Positions 36,603 to 51,600 of a DNA stretch of 64,000 nucleotides are shown in pieces. The notes beneath the pieces are model-generated. The model did no database searches, had not been told where the DNA came from, and saw only the letters and a program-made list of their open reading frames with translations. How positions within the stretch are numbered: position 1 is the first letter of the stretch; each line of letters begins with the position of its first letter. The position numbers were made by a program, and so were the translations under genes. The stretch comes from Lepisosteus oculatus (taxonomy: Eukaryota; Chordata; Actinopteri; Semionotiformes; Lepisosteidae), in the NCBI RefSeq assembly GCF_040954835.1, contig NC_090712.1, positions 4,969,284-5,033,283 of the forward strand, given 5' to 3'.

Positions 36603-39600
36603 TAGCATAGTAAAGGTGTCATTTTCAGGTCCACATTAACCTAAGTGTTTACTAGGAAGAAATTAGCTTTTGGACAAATAGCTGCTCTTGTACTGTCAAC
36701 ACTCATTACTGTGGAAGTTAACAGCTCCCTCTTGTGACCAAGAGGGAGCTTTTTTCACCTCAGAATAAAGGCACTGCTAATGTAGCATACAATTAACAAG
36801 AGAGTACATTTTCACCCTGCTAAGTAACAGCTGAAACATACAGTAAGAAAAAACTGTGCTTGCTGTAGCTCACTGGCTTCCTGCATTTACAGAGAGCAGA
36901 CAAAATACAGGAGAAAAAGGAGAACAAAGGAGTTATACAGGACCGCTGTGAAACCTAAGGCAGGATCATTTAAAGGGAAGCTTGCAGTCTCCATTTCTCA
37001 GACTGGTTATTTAATCTCTGTAACAACATAAATTAATTGACGGTATCTGACAATTTTACAAATTTCGAATTAAGCACAAAAATCGTGAACTTTGTGAAAA
37101 TACTGTAAATTGCCATGTTGTCGCCAACTGCTGGTCTTGCCATGGGCAAGAGCAAGAGCTCACGGAAATTTTGACGTGAAGCGGCCCTTCCTGCTCACTA
37201 GTCACTGAAATGACTAATGTACTGTGATGCACTGCACAAGTGAATAAGTGCAGCCTGTGCAGCAGACACTTCACCGCAGAAATGTTCCAACGTGATCTGC
37301 ACGTGGAGTTAACAAGTAAGTGGTATTTGTCGGCAGAACCGTCTCGAAGTTGAGAGCAATAATTTGATTGGATTAAAAGAGATTCAGAAGCCTGCTTGTA
37401 CGATGTAATAAGGCTGCTTCACCTCGCCGCCTTGTTCAGAATCCCAGACAATGATGGCAGTATGGCGCTGGGCATGCCTGGAAATGTAGTGTTGTAAATT
37501 TTACACTTTACTGTTGAAGGCATTCAGAACTCATGCTTGTTATGATGTTATGTTACAAAATTAAATGAGCAAATTCTGCTAGATTTGTTTCTGTGCTCCA
37601 GGAAGTCAGGGTCTCATGAACGGTGGTATGGTTTTGCATCTTGTGTCAGATTTAGCTACATAAATCGGAAACAGGGACTTTGGCTGACTGCCAGCGTTGA
37701 CCACAATTAAACTGTCTTAACTGGCTGATTCTGGCAACAAACTGTTAACAACCAATCCTAAAAATGTATGCTTTTGTATGGAAATTTTGCTCATCTCCAA
37801 AAATGAAAGCCTGTTGGTGTCCTTGAGAAAATAGGTGAGAGGAAAGTTACTGGCTGCATCTGTTCTCCTTTTTTATCACAATACAGAAATTTCCATCTTG
37901 CTTTACAAGAGTCGTGTGGTTTTCTAAGAACGGTCTAGCACTGTGTACATTTCACTTTCACTGTAGTTAGAAATGCACTCATTAATGAGTTTCTCATCCT
38001 AAAAAATAAAAACAGCTTTGAAATTCCCCTTAAAGGGTAGCCAAGTGTTACAGATCTTACCTCCCAAAAGCATTCAGAAGAGCAACTACCTCCTGACGTG
38101 TGAGTTGAAAGCCTTTGGATGGGCTGTTCTCCGGAAGGTTTTTAATTTCTTTTTCTGAAAATAAAATCTTCAGCGCAGCGCCCAATCCCTGGGTCTGCAC
38201 AGAGAGAAACCCAACATTATTTGAGAAAACACACAAAGATCCTGCTAGCTTGACTCGTTTTCCAGCCTCTGAGAAAGAGAGGATGCCTCGGAACAGTGGA
38301 TCAGCACAGACAAGAAATTAGTTTTCACAAGCAGAACTAAACTGTTACCCAACACTAGATGTAAGAGCTGATCCATGCCACTGGAAAACAGTATTGCTTT
38401 GCTGCACGATCCAGGCTTGGGTTTGAGGAGAGATGTGCAAAAAGTAAATGAGAGTTCTTGAACAAGTCTTAATGTGAATATTCTGCTGAACTGCCAAAAG
38501 GTAGATACATTTATGTGGTAAGAGACAGAAACAAAGCATGCTGCTGCATTAGCCAATCGCATGCCATGCATGACCGGGAGGAACAAAGATGAATTGGCAG
38601 AGGTCACCCTGCACGAGAAAGAGATGATCATACCTGGAGCTTGCCCCACAAGCGGCACTTGCTGCAGCCGACACAGTCCATTATACGGGAGATATTCTTG
38701 AAATGGAGCCTGAACTCCTCCTAGGAAAACAGAAATTGATTCTGGGTTTTAGATTTACTTCTCTTATGGAAACAAACAGTTTAGGAGAACTCCAGTTGAG
38801 AGGGAGAGAAGGACAGATGAATTCATATTAAAAGGCACACTAACACTAGATAAGGGTATAGAATCTGTTCAGGGAGTTCCACATTTATGTTTTGATGAAG
38901 TTATGTACTGGAAGTATTTCTTACGAGCACAAATATTTAACACCAGATGCTAGGCAATTATTCAGACAGTAAGAACATAGCTACGGATGTAGATACAGAA
39001 ACCAAAATGCATTTGTTATAGTTATTTTTACAAGCAATGCAAATCCCTACACTCTGGTTTGCATAAAGAGCTGTGGTTTTCAAAATAATTTGTCGCTTGT
39101 TGTCTTAAAGTGGGGAACAGATGAGGATACACTAATGCTGTCCGAGTCTAAGCAGGCATTTATTTAATTTGTCTAATGAAGGTTACAGAGAAAAAGAAAA
39201 GCTGCCAGTACCACTCTGTGTAGTGAAAAACAGGAAATGCATCTCTGCCTGAATGACTGCAGTACACATTGAAGCAACAGAAACAGAGACTAGTCATTTA
39301 CAGAACCCTTTATTAATTATCTTCAGTGCCATACATAATTACTCAGTTTGAGCAATACCGGAGTCGTGTCTGTCCTGGGGTCAGAGAACAGAGAAACAGC
39401 AGGGAGATTAATTAAAACCATTTCTGTGCCCTTCTTGGTTTTTATTTTCGTCTAAACTCCGTCAGCAACAGAGGTTTCTGATGAACATGAATACTCTGCT
39501 TGTGCTGCATTAGGAGGGAATGTTCAGAGGGTTTAAACAGGTGAGTGATGCAAACACACCATCAATGCTCCGACTCAACCTCACTGCTGCCTGGCACCTG

Positions 39601-42600
39601 ACAGCCCTTTCTGACTGCTCCGTGACTAGACTTCATTTCTCGATGCCGAGGATTGAATAAACTTACCTTGAGCGTCTTTGCTTCCATTTTGTCTCCTGCA
39701 AACATGGACTTCTCATCAAAGTGCATGGGGAAAGCTCTGTTGAAAGATAATTAGTAACAGTGGCCAGTCATCCCTCCAGAATCTAGCATAGTGTAACAAC
39801 ATTCAATGCACTTCCGTATTCTTAAACAAGAAGGGCACACTGGCACTACTCTGTGGTGCAACATGTGAGACTTAAAATAAGAGAACTGAAAAGTAAAGAA
39901 ACATCACAATAGACTATCAATGGCTTAAACTAGTTTCCCCTTAATTACAGCTGTACATGGAGTGTGTATTGTGATGACGACAAGTGATAAGCTCGTTCCT
40001 TACTTCGTTTCATTGAGGATCTGCAACAACAGGTCCTTTGTCTCAGTGTCTTCCTGGGCGTTTCCTGTGTACAGGTTGACAATCGAACGCTCAAAGTATG
40101 GTGCAACTTTGGACAGCGCCCGCAGCTCGATTAAATACAGGAAGTACAAGTTTTTCAGCCTCCTCGGACCCTCTCCCTTGGTTTCGGCAGGATCGAACCG
40201 GTGGTGGAACTCCTTCACATTTGGTCCCCAGACAGTCTTACCCCAGCCCTCTGCAACACACAAAACAGCAGAGTAAAGTACAAAAAAAGCTCTTCCATGT
40301 GCTGATGCAATTCATCCGAACAAAAAAGAAAATGTTTTTGCCGTCCACTTACCATCTAGAAGGTGTTTTGCACAGAGGTGAATGTTGATGCTGCTGTGGA
40401 GTCCTGAGATCAATCTGTAGAAAACCCTCTTCTCGAGACACAGTCCTGTATGAGAAGAGAACAAGTTTGCAAAGAAACGAAGTTACATGCAAAATGCATC
40501 AACATCTCTCAATAGGTTTCACCTGCTCAAAAAGATGTAAATCACTCTATGAATTTCACATCAACTAATAGTTAACACTAGCAGACAAAAAGGCTACCTC
40601 TTTTCGTGTCATAAAATTAGTTTTAAGACTTTTACTGATTTACTAACTGAAGCATAACATACCCAGCCAAGTTCCAGAACTTTTAAACACCTAAACAATC
40701 TGCAGCTTCAAAAACACATCTTGCTTTACACAAAAGGAATGACAAAATAACTTTGGAAAAAGAAACCTTGTAGAATCCAAATTTGAATCAAGAGAGGATA
40801 AAAGATCTTGCATAAAACATAGATGTGATGTTTCCTAGTTTGACCAGAATACAAGGCGTTGGTGTGTGTTTGAGGTTCTATGGTTGTCTGAGTACAATGG
40901 GTCAGTGAGGCCATGCTTCTACACATAATGAGGTGAAGACAGCCTCTGTCTCATCTCCTTAGTTTCAGCTGAATGGGACAGAATGAAGGAATCGTCTGGT
41001 TCAGGTAATCCTAGCTCAAGGCTGGTGACATCACCTGTGCACAGGTAACTGATGTTCTCCCTTGGCTTAAAATAAAATAATTAATTTAGTAACCATATGC
41101 ACTACTAAGGATTAGTAGTACTAAGGACACAAGAAATAAAATAGCATTTTCACATATAAATGTATCATATTACTGTTAGTTTGGTAATGTACTGTATAAG
41201 AGCAGAAATTACCTTCTAGCCAGTTGTAAAATCCTTCACCTGTGTAAAGAAAATATTTATGTTATGCTTTATTTATTAAATCATGTAACCCAGAGAAGGA
41301 TAAAGATTTGAGAATTCAGAGGGCATCTGCCACTTAAATTGCCCCTGAATAAATTATTTTGAATTAAAGTGAAAATACATTTTCTACATTTGATTTAAAA
41401 TCTATTCATAATCTTGATACAACATGAAAACTGCAAGTGTTCATTCAGTATTTCATACTTTCACTGATGCTTAGACTACAGGTATTGGATATTGCAAAAC
41501 CAAATGTATCCAAGATAACTGCACATTTTCCAAATCGACTACTTAAATTTATTCACACCCTGCAAATCCACTCAATCTAGATATAAATACATGTATATTT
41601 AATGTCGTACAACTGTCTGAAGTTCTTAGCTACAGGTTAATAGTGATCACCGACTTTATAGTCAGCAATGGAAAAATGAAGAAATCCCAGTTTTGATTGT
41701 GGCGTCCGATATCCAGTTGTTCAAGGATAATGGGATAGTTGCTACCCCACCAGGAAGAGGATGAAAGTGCACTTTATCTAAATCTGCGGCTAGAGAAGTT
41801 GTCTGGGAGGTTAACTCGCACGCAAGGGTAAAAACGGCCTTCTCAAATCATCAGGATTAAATAATCCCTATGACTAGTCAATATTTTCCTATTTTAGACC
41901 TAAAGCCTAATTAGATTTTCCTGAGTCTTAATCAAAGAGGAAGATAACTCATCTGTGCTATCAGCCAGGTGCTACAGCAAATTTCAGATCAGCAACAAAG
42001 TTCTTTTTATTTTTTCTATATGCCTATGGGTAACTACTGAAATAGTAAACACTGGAGTATGAATATTTTTCATATATAACTAGAAAATATGACATTGTTT
42101 TGGGTTTTCCAATACTAATATTCTAATATATTTTCAGTTTTCATTTCTGTAACAAACTGTGAATGGACACTTGCATTTTGTTCTTGCTAAGACCGGCTTT
42201 ACATTACCAGCAGTTACATTATATAAAGGGCATGTGGAGCCACTGTGTAATCATAGAGGTAGCAAAAACATGGAAACTATTATAATATGATAGACTGTAT
42301 AGCTGTGTGTTGGCATTAAAGAAAATAAATATTCTTACCGTCATCATCGCCTAAAAGAAAAAAAAAAGAATCTTACAAACACATCTCCAGCACAAGAATG
42401 ACAAAAAGTCCACATTCACACAAGTACTGCGCAAGTGTAACTGCGTAAGAGGTTTGCACTCACTTTTCTTATGCTTAAGTGACACTTAATTCCTGACAAG
42501 ACCAGGGCGAGTGGCGTCTGTTTTAATTCTGCTGTGTGGCCAACTCCTGACATTTCAGCCAGAGGAGCACAGAGAAGAGCACACTCACAATCTCACTCAT

Positions 42601-45600
42601 CCCTCTCTTACCTTTGCTTGGAGCCAGTGGATTAAGGGGACGATACACGGATCGAGGCCTGGAGAGAGAGAGACAGCCATTCAATCCAGCGCATGCTTTC
42701 CAGTAACTAGGTGGAAAGCCTAAGAAATAAAGTGAATTTGTTTCCTCACTTGAAGCAGTTTTCCTCGTAGATGCTGTTCCACACCCGCCATGCGGACGGG
42801 CCCTTGTACCCAGTGTAACGCTCAGGGTTCAGACGTAGGTCGACGTATTCTGCATCAGGCGAGGTCTCATCTGAAGAACAAGAACGGTCAGCCCCTGTCT
42901 TGACTGTCCCTGGTCAGTCAAGAGAAACAGCTGAGAGGCACGGAATAAAAACTTTGACAGTCGGAAAATTAAGCTGCAGCCAACCTATGGCAACTTTTTT
43001 GCTTGTCCAAAAAGTCTCCTTTCTTCACTACAACAGTAACCCACTAATTACAACTACAGCTCCACATTTGCGCAATGTTAAAATTTTAATTTAAGCAGTG
43101 TGATGTAAAAAAAAAAATTCTACCATAAAAAGTTATCCAGCAAGACAATTCATGTCAGGGGCACTGCTTCAAAATCAAAACTCCTGGGAAGACTAGCAAG
43201 ATGTTTTAGAGGCACTAAGGTACAGCTTTCGAATGTTAATTGTCTTCCTTAAGCTTTTACGAGAGTTGTTGTTGCCATTTAAAAAAAAAAGTTTCTATCT
43301 TTTTCTTCGTAATCGATCAAGAGGCGGACATTACCATCGAGTTCACAGAAATGGTCCTGTGCATCATCATGCCTAGCCCAATCTGCGAAGGCTTCTTTAC
43401 TCTGGTTGCTGAAGAAAATAAGTTTTACAAATAAACAATTTAGTAGAATGATACACTGCATGAGAATCTCAGGTTTGTGTTCTTAGGAGTAGCACTGATC
43501 TCAGGGCTCCCCATATTTAATTTTAGCATCAGCAACCACAGATTCTAACATGTCAGAGTCCACAAAACTATACGTTTCTCCTCTTATTTTGCTGTTCTAG
43601 TGTTAACGTGTGCAACAGGGTATGGCAAAACCACAAAACACAGCAGCTTCACCAAAAGGCAGAATGGAATAATGTCCCTGCTGCAAATCAAAGCACTTCT
43701 CTGGTAAATGGAGAGAAAAATTGCTGTTGCCACATCAGCAATCATCTCAAGGATGAAATGGCAGCAAAATGCAACTCAAGTGCAGGAATAAGTGCATGAA
43801 TGCATCTGAAGACCTGCAACAGTCCAGTGCTACCACTCCTCAGTACGAGAACGGTAGCAGCACACCATTCTGAGAAAAACACTGCCAAGCCAATTAATGT
43901 CTGTGAATGAGATTTTAAATATTTTAGCTAATGTACATTTACTTCCTTCAGCTTTGAAAGATGGAAGAATTCCAAAAAGATGTACATTTCTCATCATGTG
44001 AAAGATGAATTGATTTCCTGCAATGCCTCTGATGTATTTATTTATCAAACCACTTTAAATATTTATATATGCTCGGCAGCAGCAGAGAAACAGCATGACT
44101 GAAGTCTACACCAAAAGACTTTTTAATGTTCACAGAACATTTTAAAACTGCTTTTTTTTAAAATAAAGAACACTGTCCACTGCTGTTCTGTTTTGAGCTC
44201 AATGCTCCAATCAACATTAAATATTCTAATTCAACAAGGTAAACTTAAGATTTTCACCGAAAATATTTACTGTAGTTACTCAGTTTATTCCACATGGACA
44301 AAACGATTGGGACTTGTTAACAAGTGCTGTACCACTACAGCGTTCTCTTACCTCAGTGTGCTATTTATTGCTCCAAGTTCATGTGCCTGTTCACAGTCTT
44401 CTATTTCCTTAATTGCATTCGCCGCCTGGGAATACTACATCAAAACAAACCAAAGCAAATTGAGAGCGTTATCCCACAAAGAGCTGGTTTGTTAACCCAT
44501 CGACAGCTGGGGGGGAATCGCAGCAAACTGAAAGGAAGATGTCAGAAGATAATTCCATCCATGTCCTTTCAAATGGAAGAGCAGATGTTCCTAATTATGA
44601 CCTTACAGGTTTAGCATAATCATTAGGTAACACACGGGCCTGCTCCCGCTTGGCCTGACTGGCAAAGGAACTTGCTTTGAGGGCAGGTAGATTCGCGTGG
44701 CCTGGATCCGAGCTTGGGACAAGCCGCAAGCCGACGAAGACCCGAACAGGCAGCGCACTGCCAGGGCTAGGGTGGGGCTCCCAGCGAAGGAGTGACCCCT
44801 TCCCAGGCTCCTCCACTCTCACAGTGACGTCAGCTCTGAGCCTCCTGTGCCTCAGGAGTACAAAGATGAACAGTTCACTAGGTGAGTGTGCAGGAGGTTT
44901 GCCCTTCAGGTGTGGGCACAGCCTCCCTGCTGGTTGTTGGGTTTATAGTGAAAAACTAACTGGTATTCCTATATTTTGAAGACTATTTTGTAGAACTATC
45001 ATATAAGGACCAAGTCAAACTTCATTAGGTGGTGAATTGAACTTGCTCAAAACAACACGCTCATATACTACAGCACAGCATAATCTACTGATGGTGAACA
45101 CAAAAACTGGCCAGCTCTGCAAAGTAACCACACCATTCTGCATTACGGGATATCTGAAGAACGGCACAGACTCCAACTATAGTCTGGACTGACAGCTGGA
45201 GAGAAGGCCGATTTAGAATGTTTTGGCTAGCAGATCTTGTTTTGACAGGTGGAGAACATCTTCCTGCACTCCTGTCATGAACCAGATTCTCAGAGGACAG
45301 GTTGGCACCCAGAAGACAGGCGATCACAACACAAGCTTCCAGCAGGCCTCACCTCCCACAGCCCTTGGAGACTGCCTCCTAGATCACAGAGCCTGGCCAG
45401 ACTAGCTCCGGCTGGCAATTTTTCATTCAAATGTTCGAATGTGATCCGAGGGTGTGAAAGGACTCCACAAACTGGCTGTAAGGACATTGCTGGGCTCCAC
45501 GGGCATTTTTCCAGGCCACCTGAGACCTGAGGAAGGCAGCACAGGTTCCTCTATAGCAGTGCTTCACAAGTCTGGTCCTAGCGACGCACACCAAGATTGA

Positions 45601-48600
45601 GAACCACTGCTCTATAGCAGCCTATGTAGAGAACAAAGTCAAATATTGAGCTTCCTTGCTTAGTGCTGTGTGTCACCACCGAGAACTGGAACTAAAGGAG
45701 CAACCAGAGAAGGTGCTATTTTACACTACTAACCCTCATGTTAAGCCTTGAACCAGGCCTCTACTGACTATACTTATAAAGTTATAAAGACATTTTTAAG
45801 GGGATATCATGACAGATGAAAATTGCCTCTGGAGGCCTGTGACACATAGAAGTACTAAAAGGTTAAGCCTACACAGAGAAATTCCCAGCAAATTGTGTGC
45901 TCCTCACCTGAGTAAGTACCCTTCACAGAAATTACTTTTGTCATCCAGGGCACTTTACAATGGGGGCATAATAACTTCTTAAAGAGCAAAAGAACAACCT
46001 GGGGTTCTGAAATAATGCTACGCTAATAAAACGGTTCTATAAAGTTCAGTGAAAGTGTGAGAAAATTTTAATTTTTGTGCTGAAATACTTATGTTTCACA
46101 AACTTATGTTTTTAATACCTGTTTGTCCATTCAAGGAAAATGATCATCAGAACAGCTGATTTTTAATACCCTTAGCAACATGACTAGGAAAAAAAATCAT
46201 GAATCGAAAGAAATCAATACGAGGAGTGCAATCATAATTTAATGTCCATCCACTTTCCAATAATTCAGAGGCAGACATTTCGGTAATGTGGCAGATTCTC
46301 ACAGATAAACACTGAACTTTAGTTTTACGACGTTTTATTAACTGATACTCAGACAGTAGGGTAAAGTAGAAGTAAAATGTTCGAATGTGATCCAGTTGTG
46401 TGAAAGGACTCCACAAACTGGCCACTAAAAACAGTGCAATACAACTCCTGCCACAGGCAAAGTCTTCATGAGCTACATTAGCGTTGAACAGTACTGACAA
46501 GATACATGAAGCTGTGCTTTCAAGATTAAAGTTCTGATGAGCTGAGGGCTTGTTCTAGCCCTGCATATAACCATGGGGCTTTTAAAGTGTAGGGCTGCCC
46601 AGGCACCATGTATATGAACATCTCAAAACTCTTCATTTTTCATCACTGGACCAGGAAACATCTGAAAGAGAAACCAGCCCAAGCTGGTCCCTGTGAGCTT
46701 TTCATCAGTAAGATTAGTGAGCCGTGACAATGTCAACTCCACCTGCTGCGTATTACAGATTTACATACATATGCAGGACTTGATTCTGTCCAATATAGCA
46801 AGCAGGCTTACCGATACAGGCTGAACAGCAGGGTTTTGGGAACTCGGGAGCTGTCTAAACTTCTGATATGTATTCCAAGAAACTGAACCAACTTTCACAC
46901 TTTTTTTTTTACCAAACTTAAGTGCAGGGCTTCCACCCTGTGATATGATTCACCAGTAAAGGGGGAACATCTGTTTTCAGAACATGCAGAGCTCAGACTC
47001 ATCGGGAAGGACAAAAAGCTGTTACTCTAAAAGTGTGCAGCAACTGACCTTGAGTCTAAGCTGGCCAGATGTCCCCGTTCTTTGGCCCTAGCACAGGACA
47101 AACAAACCAGCACATTACAGGCAATAGACAAACAAACCTGTTCGGGGAAATGGACACTCGCATGCACTTTTAAGAAAGGCCACTTTCAGTATATTCAGTT
47201 AATAGGAAATGCCAGACCTTCAAGCTTATTTAAATGTAGATATAATCAGAATTCCCAAAATAGTACCCAAGTACCACGACAGGTAATATTGTGCTGCACA
47301 ACATGCCATTCATTGGTAGGCTCCTTAAACCAAGAACCAAACTACTAAGATCCCAGGACCTACTAAGATTCTGTTCTCAAGAACAGGGGTATTAACACCA
47401 GTGTCCCAGCTAACTCTGGTCTTGTATAGTCTGGCCTCCCCATACGTTCCTTTTAATTTAGCTGGTGAGACAATTTCTCACTCCTCCACCTAATGTGCTG
47501 TGTCGTAGGGCTGCTGGTGCATAATGGCTTCCACACGTTACCCAGGTTAAGCAATCTTTTTCAGTGCCAAATAAAATGGTTTCCTACCTACAGTATATGC
47601 AAAGCTTTAAGATTAAACATTAAGATTAAAGCACCTGTGGGTGAAAGGCACGGGTCTAAATACAAGGAGTGATTATGTTCACACTGTTCATTGTTTCTAC
47701 AGTTAGCAGCGAGTTTGCTTTCCCACATTTCCTGCTACCTGACACAGTGTAATACAGCACTGCTCTCCAAGACCACACTGAGCTTGAGCTGCTGTCATTC
47801 ACTCAGTCAGCTTCAACACACAGGCAATGCTGACAGCAACCCCAGACAAAGAGTGAGAAGCACAAAACCAGCTGAGAAAGAACAGTTCACCAACACCTGG
47901 CTCAAACACTAAAAATAGCCAGTTTCATTATTATACCTTTTCTCTGTTTTCCATAGGCTTAAAATATTTTTTTTTCTTTTCAAAGCCAACTGGTGTTTGC
48001 TGTACTTTATTAATATCATTAGAGGTGTTTATGGTTAAACTCCACAAAAAGACTTGCTTGTTAGTTAATTATCTGCCACAGCCATGTCTTTCTGCATTCA
48101 TTGTGAATACAATGAGCCCAAAACCAAGTCATATATGTTATATATGAGCACATATATGTTATAGATGAGCACAGAGACTGTTTAATGTCCAGTATTGGAC
48201 AAGATTTAACAGTCATCAAATTCTGCATACCCAAGATCCCTCCAAAGGGCTCTAAATACACAAGTTCAGGAACACCCCGCAAAATTGCTTTTCCCGACCC
48301 TAAATTAAATGCATATCCATGTAATATACAATGACTGAATAATACTACTACATAACAGCATAATTTGCTAAATTAAAATATTTAAAATAGTAATAAAAAA
48401 CAAGTATCAAAAACCAGTTGCCTTTGCATATAAATTCTAATAAAATCTGCATAGATTACTGCCCTGTGCCCTCACTTTGCAGTATGCAGTGAAGAGAACT
48501 TACTTTGTTGTAGTTTCCAGCTTTAATCCCAACTGGCACTTTACTCTGTCAACAGAAATATACAGCAGATTAGAGAAGGGAAATATTAATGTCAGACACT

Positions 48601-51600
48601 AGCTACATAGAACTGAAACTACCTTTGCGTGCAAACACTGGACAAAGTAATAATGAAAATATTAATAATGCATCATCTTTTCATACTGCAGTAATGTCTG
48701 TGCATGCTACTGAGAATATTTCATGACACCAGGCTGTAAATTTCAACAACTCTGTTCAACAGTATCAAAGGAACTATCAAAAATGAAACCTTTTTAAAAA
48801 AATAATGGTTCTGGGGAACTTTTAATCAAATGCATTTTTGTTCTTATGTGCTGTAGGCTTAATGAGCCAGTGCTCACTATCTTGTTTAATATATCTGTCT
48901 ATCTTGGCACATCTGTCTATGTATTCCAGCAGCACCGTCTCTCTCACCCAGAGCAAGCCTGAGTTTTTTCACTAGCGAGGAGACAACCGTCCAAGTCCGC
49001 TATTTGTTAATCAAATGGCCACCACAACCAAAACCCTGAGAAATTGGAGCACATGCAAATAAAAGGAGGAGGCGAACCTCGGGACAAGGCTCGACTTGGC
49101 AGTCCTTGATGGCACAGTGACTGTCGTCCGGCCAGAAGGGGCATGGGCGCTTCAGATTCACCTGCAGGAGAGGAGGAGGAGGACAGGGGGCATCGTTACT
49201 GGCTACACTCACCCCCCACCAAATCGGTACACCGAGACACGGAGAGCCACTGAGACAAGAGAGACACGGTTACACTGTGACGGACTGGTGTCCCATCCAG
49301 GGTGTATCCTGCCAGGGTTGGGCTCCAGCTCCCCGCAACCCTGAACTGGAAGGAGTGGTGAGAAAATGGGTGGATGGAGTCTGGGGTCAGCTCGTGTTCT
49401 CCCTGCCACCCTGTGTTTGGGCTCCACGCTGTTAAAAATCTGATTAAATGCCACGTGCAGCAAATGTGGCTGAGCTGCCCCACTGCCCTGGACTATGGTC
49501 CAGTTAGGAAGATGAAAAGTAAATCGGGGACAGGGGAACTGGGAGACCACAGGGCTAAAACCTACTGTGCATATACTGAAGAGACATGCAGTAAGTAATT
49601 TGGCTTAATAAAAATGTGGACATTTAAAAGAAGTGGGCAATGCACTTTAAGGTTAATACTTTAAACTAACATTTTCATGTTTAATCAGAGAATGACCATG
49701 TAATAGAGCAAGGGAGTTTTCACCTGATTCCAGCGGTTATCTCTTTCTTTTCCGAGCTGAATTCAGGCTCCTAATCTCCTGAACCACCTGGAGTCCTTGA
49801 ACAGCGGGTCAGCTGTCTTTTACACAGAGAGCTGTGAAAGTGGCTGACTGCGAGCTGCCAATTAAAACTGTACAGCACATCAAAAGGCTGGGCTGTGCAC
49901 AGAGGCCCTGCTTCACAGCCGGTAGCAACGGAAGTGTGTCAGACTTCCTTTTTCACTTCCACACCCTGCGGAGGAGCTGTAGAGCCCAACTCCCTTATAT
50001 ATTAATTATTTTGACATCAAAAATGGATAATCTTAATTTTCAGTGCGAAACTCTCTATGGGATGCGGACACTTTTTGTGATATGCAGTTTAAATGATAAA
50101 GTGTTATAATGACCAAAGCCTAAGATTTTTTTTCTTTTTCGTAACTGTGTAGCTGGGCGATATGGTGGGTACCATGGCTGCCTCGCAGTGCTGGGGCTCT
50201 GGGTAATATAGTTTAGGAAGAACATGCCTTTTGTTATCCACCCCTCCACTATCTCCCAAATCTTTCTGGCATAAAAAGGCTGTGAAGTTGAATGGCTCCA
50301 TCTTTCTGCCTGTATGAATTATTATGGAAAGGACCCATGCAGTCAATATGTAAATGAAATAAGCAGCCCGACCGCAACACTACCCCTGAACTAAGCCCAC
50401 ACAAACACATCTAGAGCACTGTGCGAGCTTGCTGTAGCTGAGCCGAATCTGTGCACCAGGACCTCTCTGCCTGCATAAGGGGTCAAACAAAGTCAACACC
50501 GCAGCACAGACAGCTGGGAAGCAAGGGAAATTAATGGTGCAGGTGAACCCCTCCTGCCTCGTCAGTAAACAAAGAACAACGTGTTGTGAATGTCTCAGTG
50601 TGAATTTCCAGAAACACAGAGAACACTGTCGAGTAGGATCCAAATGTGCTCATTCGGGCACGCGTAAAGTTGTATCAAGTATATTGTTGACGTGGCTGTA
50701 TTAGGCCCCTCCACCACTAAGCCTTAGACACACATCAAAAGACTGCAAAAGGAGGACGCTCACAGCAGCCCTCTCCTACTGTGCATAATGCAGCTATAAT
50801 GAGACCAATACCCCTGTCGTGCAGAAATATGACCTACCTGGTCTTAAAGACTATTGAGTGTAATGTTCTGGGGGACAGTGTGTTCAAGAGCTTTACACAA
50901 CTCCTGCAATCTGAAGACACCCCAGGATCTTTCAATAAAGCAGCACCTTTCATTGCGATTCTTACCTACTGCTAGAGAAGCACTGCAGCTTCCACTATTG
51001 TGCTCCAAGAGGTCTCCCTGTGCGATTGAATGAGCAGCGCACTAAAACTGCCAATACCCTCCTATTTACTCAGCCTTTTAAAACCTCACATTGTCTCCTC
51101 AGAAGTTAATCCATAACGCAGCTTATCATGTCTAACTCCTTGTTTGCAGCCTGGTTCGATTTTGCCATCATTTTCAAAGGTGCAGAAATGGCCTAACCCT
51201 CTCTTCAGCTTTCTAGTATAGACTTGACTTTTTTATAAACCTGCGATGAGGTATGGTTAGGCGGATTTTGTGTAAGAAAGTCAATCTCTTATCTGTACGT
51301 TTTTAAGATTTTTTTTCTGAATATTATACTTACCAGAAACTTAAATATGATATTATATATTTTATTATTATATAATATTTATATATAAAATAGATTTGTT
51401 TAGGGTTTGAAAACCTATAAAGATATTGCATAACGGGTGAAAAATTACTTATTTTGGTATTTTATGAACAATTTTAAAGACTAGCACAATTCAGCCCACA
51501 AAAAGAGATAAAATGAGAAAAGTGCAAAAAATACAGCAGTCTTAGCACTACAAAACCCTTGACTATGCTTGTTATGACGTCTACCACACTCAAGTCTATA

